NCBI GenBank assembly: GCA_039812685.1
Contig: JBDIBB010000027.1
Location: forward strand, 1 to 37,740
Direction: 5' to 3'
Length of the DNA: 37,740 nucleotides
Source of the DNA: JBDIBB01 sp039812685
Lineage (GTDB): Bacteria > Acidobacteriota > Vicinamibacteria > Vicinamibacterales > JAFNAJ01
The notes under the pieces were generated by a model. That model was not told the DNA's origin, searched no databases, and saw only the letters and a list, made by a program, of their open reading frames with translations. Positions 14,892 through 25,800 of this stretch are shown here, one piece after another. Position 1 is the first letter of the stretch, and every line of letters starts with the position of its first letter. Position numbers and translations under genes: made by a program.

Positions 14892-16448
14892 CTATCGCAG
14901 CGGGGGCGTGGAGGCCGGCGGCCGACGATGCTGCGTTGCCTGCTCGTAGGCATACGCGAACCGGATCAGCTCGTGGTCGGCCCAGGGCCGGCCGAAGAAG
15001 GTGATGCCGGCCGGCAGCACGCCGCGCGTGTAGCCCATGGGCACCTGCACGGCGGGAAACCCGGTGACCGGCGAGAAGAACTGGCTGTTGTCGCCGTGCG
15101 GCGTGTTCAGGTCGCCAATCAGCCGGGGCGGATGGCTCCACGTCGGGTACACGAACGCATCGAGGTTGAGCGCATCCATCGCCGCCAGCACCGTCCGGCG
15201 CACGCGTTCCCGGTAGGCTGTCTCGGCGTCGCACTCCGGCGATCCGGCCGGGTGCGAGGGTCCGGCCTCGGCCCGCTCCAGTTGCCGCCTGACCGTCGGA
15301 TGGAACCGGCCCGACTTCACGATCTCGGCAAGGCTCTTCACCGGCACGCGGTCGCCGTGCGCCGCCAGGTAGGCGTTGATGTCGTGCTTGAAGCCCATGC
15401 ACGGCTCCACGCCCTCCTGGCGCCGGATCGCGTCGAGTCCCTCGATCGGCGCCGGATCGACGATGACCGCGCCCGCCCGGGCGAGGTCGTCGATGGCGCG
15501 CCCGAACAGCGCCAGCACCTCGGCGTCGGCGGTCTCGGGCCCGTACGCCTCGCGCAGGATCCCAATCCGCCGGCCCTTCAACCCGTCGCGTGAGAGGCCC
15601 TCGGCGTAGCGCACCACCGGCCGGCCGCGCGTCGCCGCGGTGACGGGATCGTCGGGATCCTCGCCGGCGATCACCTCGAACACCCTCGCCGCGTCCTCCA
15701 CCGTGCGCGTCATCGGCCCCGCGATGTCGGCCAGCAGGCTGAGCGGCATCACGCCCGACCGGCTGGTCAGGCCCATCGTCGACCGGATGCCCACCAGCGC
15801 CTGGTGGGCCGAGGGCCCCCGAATCGAGTTGCCGGTGTCGCTGCCCAGCCCGACCGCCCCGAAGCTGGCCGCCACGGCCGCCGCCGTCCCCCCGCTGGAT
15901 CCGGCCGTCACCCGGTCGAGCGCGTACGGGTTCTTCGTGTAGCCAGGCAGGATCGAGCTGACCGTCTCGTAGGGCGTGAACGCCCACTCGGCCATGTTCG
16001 ACTTGGCCAGCACGATGGCGCCGGCTTCCTTGATCCTCCGCACCTGGAACGCGTCGCGGGCGGAGACGAACCCGGCGAGGGCGAGCGATCCGTCGGCGCT
16101 CTGCAGGCCGATGGTTTCGAAGTTGTCCTTCACGATGGCGGGGACACAGTGCAGCGGCCCCGTGAGCCCGTCGCGCTCGAAGCGCCGGTCGAGGGCATCG
16201 GCCTGCGCGAGCGCGTCGCCGTTGAGGACGACGAGGGCGTTGATGGCCGGTCCGTTCCTGTCGAACGCGGCGATACGCGCCAGGTAGGCCTCGACCAGGG
16301 CGCGGCACGTGAGGCGCCGCCCGGCGATGGCCGCGTGGATGTCGGCGATGGTGGCCTCGTGCACCTCGAACCGTGTCGGGGCGGGCGCCGGCAGCGTCCC
16401 GGCCGGGGCGGCAGCCAGCAGGGCGATGGCAATCAGGTGACGTCGCAT
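14892..16448 (-). CDS. Exported amidase-signature family hydrolase
   Basis: The product is 518 residues from the ATG at 16448, which starts a Sec signal peptide (RRHLIAIALLAAAPAG). The amidase-signature catalytic triad is visible: Lys107 (IVKDNF), the cis-serine in GSSGG at 183-187, and the nucleophile Ser208 in SDTGNSIR (Asn where Gly is more usual). The family hydrolyses amide bonds of small amides or peptides; the substrate here is unknown. The longer in-frame start 18 codons upstream lacks a signal peptide at its N-terminus. A -10-like box 8 nt before the ATG and no Shine-Dalgarno suggest a leaderless mRNA. It is divergent from the CocE/NonD gene. Confidence 0.9.
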   Translation of the reverse strand: MRRHLIAIALLAAAPAGTLPAPAPTRFEVHEATIADIHAAIAGRRLTCRALVEAYLARIAAFDRNGPAINALVVLNGDALAQADALDRRFERDGLTGPLHCVPAIVKDNFETIGLQSADGSLALAGFVSARDAFQVRRIKEAGAIVLAKSNMAEWAFTPYETVSSILPGYTKNPYALDRVTAGSSGGTAAAVAASFGAVGLGSDTGNSIRGPSAHQALVGIRSTMGLTSRSGVMPLSLLADIAGPMTRTVEDAARVFEVIAGEDPDDPVTAATRGRPVVRYAEGLSRDGLKGRRIGILREAYGPETADAEVLALFGRAIDDLARAGAVIVDPAPIEGLDAIRRQEGVEPCMGFKHDINAYLAAHGDRVPVKSLAEIVKSGRFHPTVRRQLERAEAGPSHPAGSPECDAETAYRERVRRTVLAAMDALNLDAFVYPTWSHPPRLIGDLNTPHGDNSQFFSPVTGFPAVQVPMGYTRGVLPAGITFFGRPWADHELIRFAYAYEQATQHRRPPASTPPLR

Positions 16449-16456
16449 GGCCGCAC

Positions 16457-16462
16457 ATCGTA
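16457..16462 (-). promoter_or_regulatory. Candidate -10 box of the amidase gene (leaderless arrangement)
   Basis: On the minus strand TACGAT lies 8 nt before the ATG at 16448, and no ribosome-binding sequence intervenes, so transcription would begin at or next to the start codon. Confidence 0.35.
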
Positions 16463-16596
16463 CGCCACGACGTGCGCGGCCGCGAGATCCGAAGTCGTCC
16501 ACCGTGAGGTGGCCGGCGTCACCGCCGGCGCACGTGCCGGCGCAACCGGTTCGTCCCCCTCCCGTCCCATCGATCGCCAGCCGCGGATGCCGGCGC

Positions 16597-16602
16597 TATG
16601 AT
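16597..16602 (+). promoter_or_regulatory. Candidate -10 box of the first CocE/NonD hydrolase gene
   Basis: TATGAT lies 40 nt before the chosen ATG at 16643; the GAGGAGG ribosome site at about 16632-16638 falls within the short leader. No convincing -35 is visible. Confidence 0.35.
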
Positions 16603-16642
16603 GCGTGTCTCATCCGCGCCGCGCCCGGCGCGAGGAGGACGC

Positions 16643-18520
16643 ATGCGAGCCGTTCGCCCTTCGATTCGATTCGCGCTGCTGGTTCCCGTTGCCGCCGCCC
16701 TCACGCTCATCGCCGCGCAGGCGCCGCCCGCATCCGACGATGTCCGCGCACGTTACACGAAGTACGAATTCCAGGTGCCGATGCGGGACGGGGTGAAGCT
16801 CTTCACCTCGGTGTACGTCCCGAAGGACGACAGCCATGCCTGGCCGATCCTGCTCAACCGCACGCCGTACAGCGTGGCGCCGTACGGATCGGGCGCCTAC
16901 CGCGACAGCCTCGGGCCCTCGGACGTCACCGCGAAGGAGGGCTACATCTTCGCCTACCAGGACGTGCGCGGCCGGATGCAGTCGGAGGGCGAGTTCGTCA
17001 ACATGCGCCCGCACATCGCGAAGAAGGCGGGCCGCGCCGACGTCGACGAGAGCACCGACACGTGGGACACGATCGACTGGCTCGTCAAGCACGTGCCGAG
17101 CAACAACGGGCGCGTGGGGCTCTACGGCATCTCCTACCCGGGCTTCTACTCGGCGGCCGGGATGATCGACGCGCACCCGGCGCTGAAGGCGGTGTCGCCA
17201 CAGGCGCCGATCTCCGACTGGTTCGCCGGCGACGACTTCCACCACAACGGCGCGCTGTGGCTGCCGCACGCCTTCAACTTCTTCGCCGCCTTCGGGCGGC
17301 GCCCCACGCAGCCCGGCGCGGGCTTCGCGCGCTTCGACCACGGAACTCCCGATGGCTACCGGTGGTTCCTCGACACCGGCGCCATGCCCGAGTTCGACAC
17401 GAAGTGGCTGAAGGGGGACGTGCCGTTCTGGCGCGAGCTGATGGCGCACGAGGCCTATGACGAGTTCTGGCAGGCACGCAACCTGCGGCCCCACCTCAAG
17501 GGCATCACCCCCGCGGTGATGACGGTGGGAGGCTGGTTCGACGCCGAGAACCTCTACGGGTCGCTGCAGATCTACCGCGCCGTGGAGTCGCAGAGCCCGG
17601 CGACGAACAACCGGATCGTCATGGGCCCGTGGTTCCACGGCGGCTGGGCGCGCTCGGACGGCGACGCGCTGGGCGACGTGCGCTTCGACAGCCGGACCGG
17701 CGCCTATTACCGCGAGCAGATCGAGGCGCCGTTCTTCCGCGCCTGGCTGAAGCAGGAGGGCGAACCGCCGTCGACCGAGGCGTGGATGTTCGAGACCGGC
17801 ACGAACGTCTGGCGCCGGTTCGACGTGTGGCCGCCGAAGGCCGCCGTCACGACCGCGCTCTACCTGCGCGAGAACGGCACGCTGGCCTTCGAGGCGCCGC
17901 CGGCGGCCGAGGGCCTCGACGAGTACGTCAGCGATCCCGCGCGGCCGGTGCCCTTCGTCAAGGACGTCACGATCAACATGACGCGGGAGTACATGGTCGA
18001 CGACCAGCGCTTCGCCTCGACGCGGCCCGACGTGCTCGTCTACCAGACCGCGCCGCTCGCCGAGGACGTCACCATCGCCGGCCCCGTCGCGCCGAAGCTC
18101 GTGGTGTCGACCTCGGGCACCGACGCCGACTGGGTGGTGAAGCTGATCGACGTCTATCCGGGCGCCTACCCGGATCCCGCGCCCAACCCGCGCAACGTAC
18201 GCATGGGCGACTACCAGCAACTGGTGCGCGGCGACGTGATGCGCGGCAAGTTCCGCAACTCGCTGGCCAGGCCCGAGCCGTTCGCCCCCGACCAGCCGAC
18301 CCGCGTCGAGTTCGCGATGAACGACGTGCTCCACACCTTCCGGCGCGGGCACCGGATCATGATCCAGATCCAGAGCACGTGGTTCCCGCTGGTGAACCGC
18401 AACCCGCAGGTGTTCACCAACATCAACACCGCGCCGGCCAGCGCCTACCAGAAGGCCCGGCAGCGCGTGTACCGCTCGGCGGCGCAGGCCTCGCGCATCG
18501 AGGTCGGCGTGATGCGATAG
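16643..18520 (+). CDS. Exported CocE/NonD-family (S15-like) alpha/beta hydrolase, copy 1
   Basis: The product is 625 residues with a Sec signal peptide (about 1-26). The N-terminal alpha/beta-hydrolase domain carries the nucleophile Ser164 in GISYPG, Asp300 in GGWFDAEN and His332 in GPWFHGGW, the triad of cocaine-esterase/X-Pro dipeptidyl-peptidase-like enzymes. A jelly-roll X-ProDAP C-terminal domain follows (about 400-620, with VVKLIDVYP and RGHRIMIQI). It probably hydrolyses esters or acyl/peptide substrates outside the cytoplasm; the substrate is unknown. The start is set by GAGGAGG; an upstream ATG at 16598 sits in the -10 box. A paralogue lies at 33178-35112. Confidence 0.93.
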   Translation: MRAVRPSIRFALLVPVAAALTLIAAQAPPASDDVRARYTKYEFQVPMRDGVKLFTSVYVPKDDSHAWPILLNRTPYSVAPYGSGAYRDSLGPSDVTAKEGYIFAYQDVRGRMQSEGEFVNMRPHIAKKAGRADVDESTDTWDTIDWLVKHVPSNNGRVGLYGISYPGFYSAAGMIDAHPALKAVSPQAPISDWFAGDDFHHNGALWLPHAFNFFAAFGRRPTQPGAGFARFDHGTPDGYRWFLDTGAMPEFDTKWLKGDVPFWRELMAHEAYDEFWQARNLRPHLKGITPAVMTVGGWFDAENLYGSLQIYRAVESQSPATNNRIVMGPWFHGGWARSDGDALGDVRFDSRTGAYYREQIEAPFFRAWLKQEGEPPSTEAWMFETGTNVWRRFDVWPPKAAVTTALYLRENGTLAFEAPPAAEGLDEYVSDPARPVPFVKDVTINMTREYMVDDQRFASTRPDVLVYQTAPLAEDVTIAGPVAPKLVVSTSGTDADWVVKLIDVYPGAYPDPAPNPRNVRMGDYQQLVRGDVMRGKFRNSLARPEPFAPDQPTRVEFAMNDVLHTFRRGHRIMIQIQSTWFPLVNRNPQVFTNINTAPASAYQKARQRVYRSAAQASRIEVGVMR

Positions 18521-18526
18521 CGCTCG

Positions 18527-18555
18527 GGGCCCGGGGCCTGTCACGCCCCGGGCCC
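18527..18555. terminator. 11-bp stem hairpin between convergent hydrolase and PIG-L genes
   Basis: GGGCCCGGGGC and GCCCCGGGCCC flank a 7-nt loop, 7 nt after the hydrolase stop and 18 nt before the stop of the opposite gene. It is probably bidirectional. Confidence 0.6.
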
Positions 18556-18572
18556 AGCGCCGGACCGCGTGC

Positions 18573-21242
18573 CTACTTCGCGCCGAGGCTCACCAGGTTC
18601 GCGAACTGCCGGTACGCGCCCGGCACGCCCGCCGGCAACTGGCGGAACCACGCATACGCCGTGTACACGTAGGTGCCCTTGCCCACCTGCGCGATCACCT
18701 GACCGCCGGACTGCGGCGGCTCGCCCGGATCGGCCGACTCGAGCAGCGCCGTGTACTGCGGGTCGAAGGTGGTGAACGCGTAAAGGTTGCGCTCCTGCAC
18801 CCAGTCGGCGAAGTCGGCCTCGCCGATGGCGTTCGGCGTGGTGAAGACGCGATGCCCCGGCTGCAGGATCCTGACGGGCGCCGTCTGGTCGGTGACGCGC
18901 GAGGCCATCTGCGCCGGCAGCGGCGGAAGGTTGCGCTGCACGTAATCAGGCTGCTGATACTGCACGACGAGCGTCCCGCCGCCACGGACGTAATCGAGCA
19001 GCCGCCCGTTGCTCGCCACGAACGCCGGCCGCGCCTCGGACGCGCGAATGCCGACGACGATCGTGTCGTAGGCGGAGAGATCGCCCGAGGCCAGCGCCTC
19101 GTCGTCGAGCTCGGTGACCGGCAGGCCCATTCGCCGCAGCGCGTCGGGCACCTGGTCGCCGCTGCCCATCACGTAGCCCACCTTCACCGGCGCCACCTTC
19201 AGGTCGAACACGCGGACGTCGGCCGCGGCCGGCTCGTAGAACCGGTGCGTCTGGATGTGCGGATAGGCGATGGTGCGCATGGCGAGGTCGTAGCGGTGCG
19301 CGCCCACCGTGGCGACGGCCGTCAGCGAGTAGCGGCCCGCGGCAGTGGCCGCGCCCGGCGTCAGCGTGAAGACGATCGCCGTCCGATCGCCCTCCTTCGC
19401 GAGCGAGAACGGTGCCGAGGCCGGCGTCACGCTCCAGCCGGCAGGCGCCTCCAGCGTGACCTGGCCCGACTGCGGCGTGGCGGCATGGCTCTGCACCCGC
19501 ACGGCGATGCGCCGCGGCTGACCAGCGGCGGCCAGCGGGATCACCTCGAGCTTCGAGTCGAGCGCCACGGCCACGGCCGGCGCCACATCGACGTTGCGCC
19601 GCAGCTCGCCACGCACCTGGTCCACCACGCGGTGTTGCACCGGCTGCGTGAGGGTGACCGCGACGCCGCCGATCTCGGCCTCCACCTCGGCGGTCATCAG
19701 CGGCGGACCGAACGGCATCGCCTTCGGCGCGTCGTCGGGCCACGTGAAGCGCGTGGCGCCGCCGCGCGCGACCGTCAGCCAGTAGGGCTGCGTCAACGCC
19801 GCGCCGGCCGGCACCGTCACGGCGAACGCGTCGGTGCGATCGGCGTTCTCGCGGAAGAAGCGCGCCATCATGTTGGCGGGATCCGGCTGCGCCGGCTGCG
19901 TCGGGGCGACGCTCCAGCCGGCGGGCGCGCGCAGCGACACCCTGGTGACCTTCACGAGCGATGGCTGCGCGAGGAACAGACGGACGGTGGCTTCCAGCCG
20001 CTCGCCGGGAGCCACCACCTCCTCGTCCGACAGCGCGTCGACGACCGCGCCCGCGGCGCGCTGCAGCGCGATTGTGGCATCGCGTTCCTTGATGGCCAGC
20101 AGGAAATCGGCGTCGGCCTTCGCGCCGGCCGCCGCATCGAGCCCGGCCACCGCGGCCCGCGCCGCGCGAAGCTGCCTGAGCGCCTCGGCGAGCTGCGGCA
20201 CCGTCTTCGACGGGTCGCGGGCGTCGAACTGCTCCACCGCGCGCGCGACGGCCGCGTCGGCGGCCGTCAGCTCGGCGCGCAGCGCGCCGGCGGGCAGGCC
20301 GGCCAGGGCGGCAAGCCCGGGCAGGCTCGTGTCGATCCCGGCGAACACGCTCGTCTCGCCCGGCGTGGCCTTCACCGGCCCGTCGAGAAACACCAGGCCC
20401 GACTGCTGCGCGCCGCGTGATTCGGGCGATCCCATCTCCTGCGACTTGTGCTGGCTGCGGCCCTCGGCGGCCACCTCGAAGTAGCTGCGCCCGATCAGCG
20501 GATCGAACCGCCCGGTCTGCACCACGGTGGTCGGCGGGTTGGCCGGATCCGGCCGGAAGCCGACGCCGCGATAGAGCTTCTTCGCCTGCCACGGGCGCAG
20601 CCCTTCCTTCAACTGCTCGGGGAACTGCGCCGGATCGGCCGCCGCCCTGAAGGCGATCGGCGTGAGCTTGCCCATGAGCTGGTGATGCCCATGGCCGTCG
20701 GCAGGCGTGCCGCTGAACCGCGAGTAGACGACCAGCGGCCGGTACATCCGGATCGCGCGGACGATGTCGCCGAGCACGTCGTGTTCGCCCCACGTGCGCG
20801 CCGCCTCGTCCAGCGTCTTGGTGAAGCCGAAGTCGAACGTGCTGCCGAAGAACTGGCCGCCACCGTCCAGCGTGCGGGCCTGCAGGAGTTCCTCGGTGCG
20901 GATGACGCCGAGGGCCTCGAACAGCTCGGGGCCGATGACGTTCTGGCCGCCCTCGCCGCGGTTGATCGACAGGTAGGCGACGCGGCCGTACTCGCCGCGC
21001 GCCACCGTGGCGATGAACGCCGAGTCCTCGTCATCGGGATGCGCGGCGGTGTGCAGCGCGCTGGCCGTCGTGCGCAGCTTCTGGATCTGCTGCAGCACGC
21101 CGGAGGCGCCAAGGCTGTAGACGGGCCGTACCTGCGCGGCGAGCGTGAGCCATCCGCCGGTGACGAGCGCGATTGTGACGACCGTCGACAGGATGTGGCG
21201 ACGGCGGGGAGAACGGATGAGCGATCGAGGAGAGCGTTCCAT
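18573..21242 (-). CDS. Exported PIG-L family deacetylase with extra C-terminal domains
   Basis: The product is 889 residues. An N-terminal basic segment and hydrophobic helix (about 16-37, ending LAAQV) act as signal or anchor. The PIG-L/LmbE domain (about 60-290) has the zinc motif AHPDDE at 67-72 and GHGHHQ at 183-188. It is followed by a middle beta-rich region resembling NEW3/CARDB-type sandwiches (about 430-690, with RAPAGWSV and EAPAGWSV) and a C-terminal ThuA/glutamine-amidotransferase-like region (about 700-885, KVGYVMGSGDQVPDAL, DTIVVGIRA). PIG-L enzymes deacetylate N-acetylglucosamine-type substrates; this layout suggests a secreted enzyme acting on polysaccharide or glycoconjugate. 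The substrate is unproven. Confidence 0.9.
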   Translation of the reverse strand: MERSPRSLIRSPRRRHILSTVVTIALVTGGWLTLAAQVRPVYSLGASGVLQQIQKLRTTASALHTAAHPDDEDSAFIATVARGEYGRVAYLSINRGEGGQNVIGPELFEALGVIRTEELLQARTLDGGGQFFGSTFDFGFTKTLDEAARTWGEHDVLGDIVRAIRMYRPLVVYSRFSGTPADGHGHHQLMGKLTPIAFRAAADPAQFPEQLKEGLRPWQAKKLYRGVGFRPDPANPPTTVVQTGRFDPLIGRSYFEVAAEGRSQHKSQEMGSPESRGAQQSGLVFLDGPVKATPGETSVFAGIDTSLPGLAALAGLPAGALRAELTAADAAVARAVEQFDARDPSKTVPQLAEALRQLRAARAAVAGLDAAAGAKADADFLLAIKERDATIALQRAAGAVVDALSDEEVVAPGERLEATVRLFLAQPSLVKVTRVSLRAPAGWSVAPTQPAQPDPANMMARFFRENADRTDAFAVTVPAGAALTQPYWLTVARGGATRFTWPDDAPKAMPFGPPLMTAEVEAEIGGVAVTLTQPVQHRVVDQVRGELRRNVDVAPAVAVALDSKLEVIPLAAAGQPRRIAVRVQSHAATPQSGQVTLEAPAGWSVTPASAPFSLAKEGDRTAIVFTLTPGAATAAGRYSLTAVATVGAHRYDLAMRTIAYPHIQTHRFYEPAAADVRVFDLKVAPVKVGYVMGSGDQVPDALRRMGLPVTELDDEALASGDLSAYDTIVVGIRASEARPAFVASNGRLLDYVRGGGTLVVQYQQPDYVQRNLPPLPAQMASRVTDQTAPVRILQPGHRVFTTPNAIGEADFADWVQERNLYAFTTFDPQYTALLESADPGEPPQSGGQVIAQVGKGTYVYTAYAWFRQLPAGVPGAYRQFANLVSLGAK

Positions 21243-21245
21243 GTG

Positions 21246-21258
21246 ACGTAGTGTACGT
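21246..21258 (-). promoter_or_regulatory. Short dyad and -10-like box at the PIG-L start
   Basis: The dyad ACGTA-N3-TACGT (21246-21258) overlaps a minus-strand TACACT box (21250-21255) that ends 7 nt before the ATG at 21242. No Shine-Dalgarno is present, so a leaderless start is likely, and the dyad may be an operator. Confidence 0.35.
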
Positions 21259-21507
21259 GAAACGCCCTGCCGCCTTCCGCCGGCCGAAATCGACCGCGCG
21301 CGGCCTCGCGCGGTCGCATCGGATCCACCTCAACCACGCGTCGTGGCCGCGTCGCGGCAGGTCTCGTCCCTCTGCCGCGATCGCCCGCGCGATGCGCTGC
21401 GCGAGCCTGCCCCGTCGTCTCGCACGCCCTCGCGGGCATCGCCGCTCCAGGCGGGGACGCCGGATGCGGCGCCGGAGGGCCGGAGCGCCAATGCCCGCGG
21501 TTCGTTC

Positions 21508-22860
21508 TCAGGGCAGCGGCGTGGCGACCGCACCGCTGCCGGCCGCCCACATGCGCCCATCGGGCGACCCGTACATCGCCCACTCGACGACGATGGGCGC
21601 GAATGCCGGCCCGAGGCTCTCCACGAGCACCCCGAATCGCGCGTTGGTCACCTCGGGGAACTCCCGGGCGACGTCCACGGTCAGCCTCGCGTCGGCCGCC
21701 AGTGCGAACGTGCGCGATCGGATCAGCCCCTGCTCGGTGGCCACGGTGACCCGCACGCTGCCCGCCGCCGGCGCGGTGTTGGCCACCAGGACGAAGGTCG
21801 CGGCCCGATCGGCCCCTCCTGTCTCGCCCTCGGCCACCGCCCACCGGCGCGCGGCGGATCGGGTCCCTGCCGACACGTGCGCCTCATACCAGCTCGAGGT
21901 GGTCGAACCCGGCCACCACATCGCGCGTTCGACGGCCACGGGGACATCGTTGGTGACCTGCACGCGCGCCGACACCGCGGCGCTCGCCAGCCGCGGATCC
22001 TCGGCGTCCACGAGAATCGTGTACCGGCTGCCCGGCGCCACCGTGTGCTGGCGGGCGATGGTCGTCGCATCCTCGAGCGAGTAGGTGACGCTCACCTCGG
22101 CCTGCCGGTCGCCGGGGTTGGCGATCAGCACGTACTCGTCGAAGAAGTCGCCGGTGGCGCCCTCGGCCAGCATCCATGTGGTCGCGAGCTCGGTGACGCC
22201 GGCGGCGGCGTGTCCGGCGCTGAAGCGCTCGTCCGGCCGATCGAGGTACATCGCACGTTCGACGATGATCGGCACGCCGTTGGTCGATCGCACGTCGCCT
22301 GAGACGTCCACCGCCTCGAGGCCCTCGATCAGGTTCACCCAGATGGTGAGCCGCGAGTGCGGTCCGACGGCGTATTCGCGCTCGACGGGCGGGGCTGGCG
22401 CCGGCCGCAGGTACCTCACCTGGATTGCCGCCTCGCGGTCGCCCGGGTTCTGCACGAGGTAGAACACCTGCATGCCGTCATGCGTCGCGCCCTCGGCGAG
22501 GTACCACCGCAGCGCCGGCGCCGCGACGGCCGACTCGGCATGCGAACCGTACCCGCGCGCGTCCCAGCGCATCGTCCGGTCGACGACCACCAGCCGATCC
22601 GACTCGAGCACCGCCGCAAACGATCCAGGGGTGTCACCGATCAGCTCGCGCGCGTCGATGGTGAGGCGCCCCAGCCGCGGCAGCGCCTTCACGACCGACC
22701 GCGTCGTGCCGTCCTCGAACTGCAGGCGGAGCACCACCGAGGCAGCGCCGGCATCCGACGGGTTGAAGAGCGCGAAGCGCGTCGAGAAGAAGTCGCCGCT
22801 CGACCCCTCGGCGACGTAGCGCGAGAACCGGCCGCGCGGGTGCGTGCCCGCCTCGTATTC
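21508..22860 (-). repeat. Four C-terminal AEG repeats encoded in the giant gene
   Basis: Four units of about 330 nt begin near 22829, 22515, 22180 and 21850. Each opens with the pattern aromatic-x-x-AEG-(S/A/E)-(S/T), followed by F/Y-x-L-x-N-P/T and ending with VVxRxM-, VERAM- or VEWAM-type segments. They close the giant protein and may form a surface-attachment or export module. Confidence 0.7.
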
Positions 22861-25800
22861 GGCCAGGTTCGACACCCCGTCGCCGTCGGCATCCTCCGCG
22901 GCGTCGTCGACGAGCGGGTTCAGGCCGACGATCGACTCGTACTCGTCAGGCATCCCGTCGCCGTCCGTGTCACGCACCTGTGGCTCGCCGGGCTGGACCA
23001 CCATCGTCAGCGCGTCGGCGTTGTTGGCCAGCAACGGGTCGAATTCCGTGCCGAGGGCCGCGACCCCGAAGCGGAAGACGCCCTCCCGCGACAGGCGCAG
23101 CCGCCAGCTGACGCCGGTCGACGCCGCGACGGGCAGCGGACCGAGATCGCAGGACGGCGTCGGCGCCGTCACGCACGTCCCGCGATCGGGGATCGCCGAC
23201 ACCAGCTCGGCAAAGTCTGGCACGAAGCCCACCACCGTCGTCGTCGGCGAGGGATCCGGGCCGTGGTTGGCAACCGTCGTCCTCACCGTGACGATGTCGC
23301 CTGCGTGCAGTTCTCCAGCGATCGGCGCCATCGCGGCCTGCAGGTCCACCGGGTCGATCGGGATCCGCACGACCGGTTCGCCGCAGACCGGCATGTAGTC
23401 GACGTTGTTCTCGGGCCGGGAGTCCTCGGCGTGCATCACGCTGGCGTAGGCCCACTGCGCCGCGCCGATGGGCGCGGTCGCCAGCGTCGAGATGCGCAGC
23501 GTCGTGGTGACGTGCCGATCGAGGGCCACGTCGGTCGTCTGGCAGACCACCGACCGGCCCACGGCCCGGCACGACCAGCCGTCGCTGGCCCACGAGTAGG
23601 TGAGCCCGTCGGGCAGCTCCAGCGAGACGACGATCGGGCCGCTGACGGTTGCCGCCTCGACATTCGTGACGCTGACGAAGAAGTCGACCTGCGAACCGGT
23701 CTGGCAGGCATCGCCCACCCGGTTGATCACGAGGGCCAGGTCGATGGGCGACGTGTCGATCTCGAGGCGTGCGCCCGCGCGATCGTTGGACGGGTTCGGG
23801 TCGGGCACCGAGGCGCCCACCACCGACGCGGTGTTCACGAGCACCCCGGCGGAGGTCACCGTCGCCGACACGGTCAGGGTCGCGGTGGCGCCGGACCCCG
23901 ATGCCTCGAGGCGGCCGACGCGCCACAGGCCGGTGACGGGCGAGTAGGTCCCGCGCGAGGCGTCGGCCGAGACGAACGCCAGGCCAGCCGGCGTCACGTC
24001 CTGCAGCACCACGTCGTCGGCGGCGCTCGGGCCGTTGTTGGTGACCACGATCGCGAAGGTGACGGTCTGCCCGGGCCGCGGCGTGGTGTCGTCCACGGTC
24101 TTGACCACCTGCAGGTCGGCCGCCTGCCCGTTCACCGTCACCGATGACGTGTTGTTGGGCTCCACCGGGTCGAACTCGTTCTGCACGGTCTTCCTGGCGG
24201 TATTGACGATCGGCTCGGTCCGCGTCACCCGCGCGACGATGGTCAGCACCGTCTCGGTGGACGGGGCCAGCGCGGTTACCGGCCCGATGACCCACGTCCC
24301 GGTGACGGGATCGTACGTGCCACGCGTAACCGTCGCGCTCACCAGCTCGAGGCCGGCCGGCAGCGTGTCGTTGACGACCACGCCGGTGGCGTCGTTCGGG
24401 CCGGCGTTGTCCACCTGGACGGTGTAGGTGATCGTGTCGCCCACGTTGGGCAGCGCGCGATCGACCGCCTTGTGGACGCGGACGTCGGCCACGGGGTTCG
24501 GCGAGAGCGTCGCCGCCCCGCTGTTGTTGCTGGTGTCGGGATCCGGCTGGCCGGACGCCGTGCGCGTGGCGGTGTTGACGATGGTGCCGAGCCGCAGCAC
24601 GCGTGCGGTGAGCGTCATCTGCGTCGAGTGGCCGGTGGGCAGGGCGCCGATGGTCCAGGCGCCCGTCCCCTGATCGTAGGCGCCCTGGCCAGGGGCCGCG
24701 CTGACGAACTCGAGCCCGACCGGCAGGGCGTCGACGACAACCACGCCGGTTGCGTCGCTCGGCCCGTTGTTGGAGACGACGATCGTGAAGGTGACCTCGT
24801 CGCCGTAATTGGGCGTGGGTTGATCCACCGACTTGGCGACGGCGATGTCGGCCGACTGGACGACCGGCGTGCTGGTCGTCGCGGTGTCGTTCGACGGATC
24901 GGGATCGTTGACGTCGCTGGAAGTGACCGCGGTGTTGACGATGGTCTCGCCCGCGGCGAGGCCGGAGTTCACGAGGACGCGGATGACGAGCGTGCGCGTC
25001 GCGCCCACCAGCGTCTGGCCCGGCCAGGTGCAGCGGATCGTTCCGGTGCCGCCCGCGGCGGGCAGCGTGCCGCAGACCTGGCCATCGCTCATCGACGCGG
25101 AGACGAACGTCGTGCCCGCCGGCACCGCGTCGGCAATCGTCAGGTTGTCGGCGATCCTCCCGCCGAGGTTGGTGCTCACCAGCTCGTACTCGAGGATGGC
25201 GCCGGCGACCACGGGCGAGGGCGTGGCGGTCTTGACCAGCACCAGGTCGGCGCCGACGGTCGTCTCGGCCGATGCCGTGTCGTTGCCCGGCGTCGGATCC
25301 GGCGTCGAGGACGACACCGTGGCGGTGTTCACGATCGGGTCTGGCAGCGTGTAACCGGACGGCACCTCGAACGTCGCCTGGATGACGCGAACCTCACCCG
25401 GGGCCATCGCTCCCAGGGCGCATGGGAACGTCGTCGTGCAGGCGCCGGCCGTCGACACGAACACCAGCCCGGGCGGCGTCGGATCGGCGAGGCTGACACC
25501 GGTCGCCGTCGACGGCCCGGCGTTGGTGACCGTGATGCTGTAGGTCACCTGGCTGCCGGGCACCGCGGTGGCGGGACCGGCCTTCGTGACGGCGAGATCG
25601 GCCGACGGCGGCCCGAGAGCTGTCGTCGCCGACGCCGAGTTGTTGGCCGGGTTGCTGTCGCCAGAGGTTGCCGACACCGTCGCGATGTTCACGATGGGAT
25701 CGGGCGCCGAGTAATCGGGCGGCACCTGGTAGGTGACGACGATGGTGCGCGTCTCGCCGGGCGCCATCGAGCCCAGCGCGCACGGGAACGCCGTCGTGCA

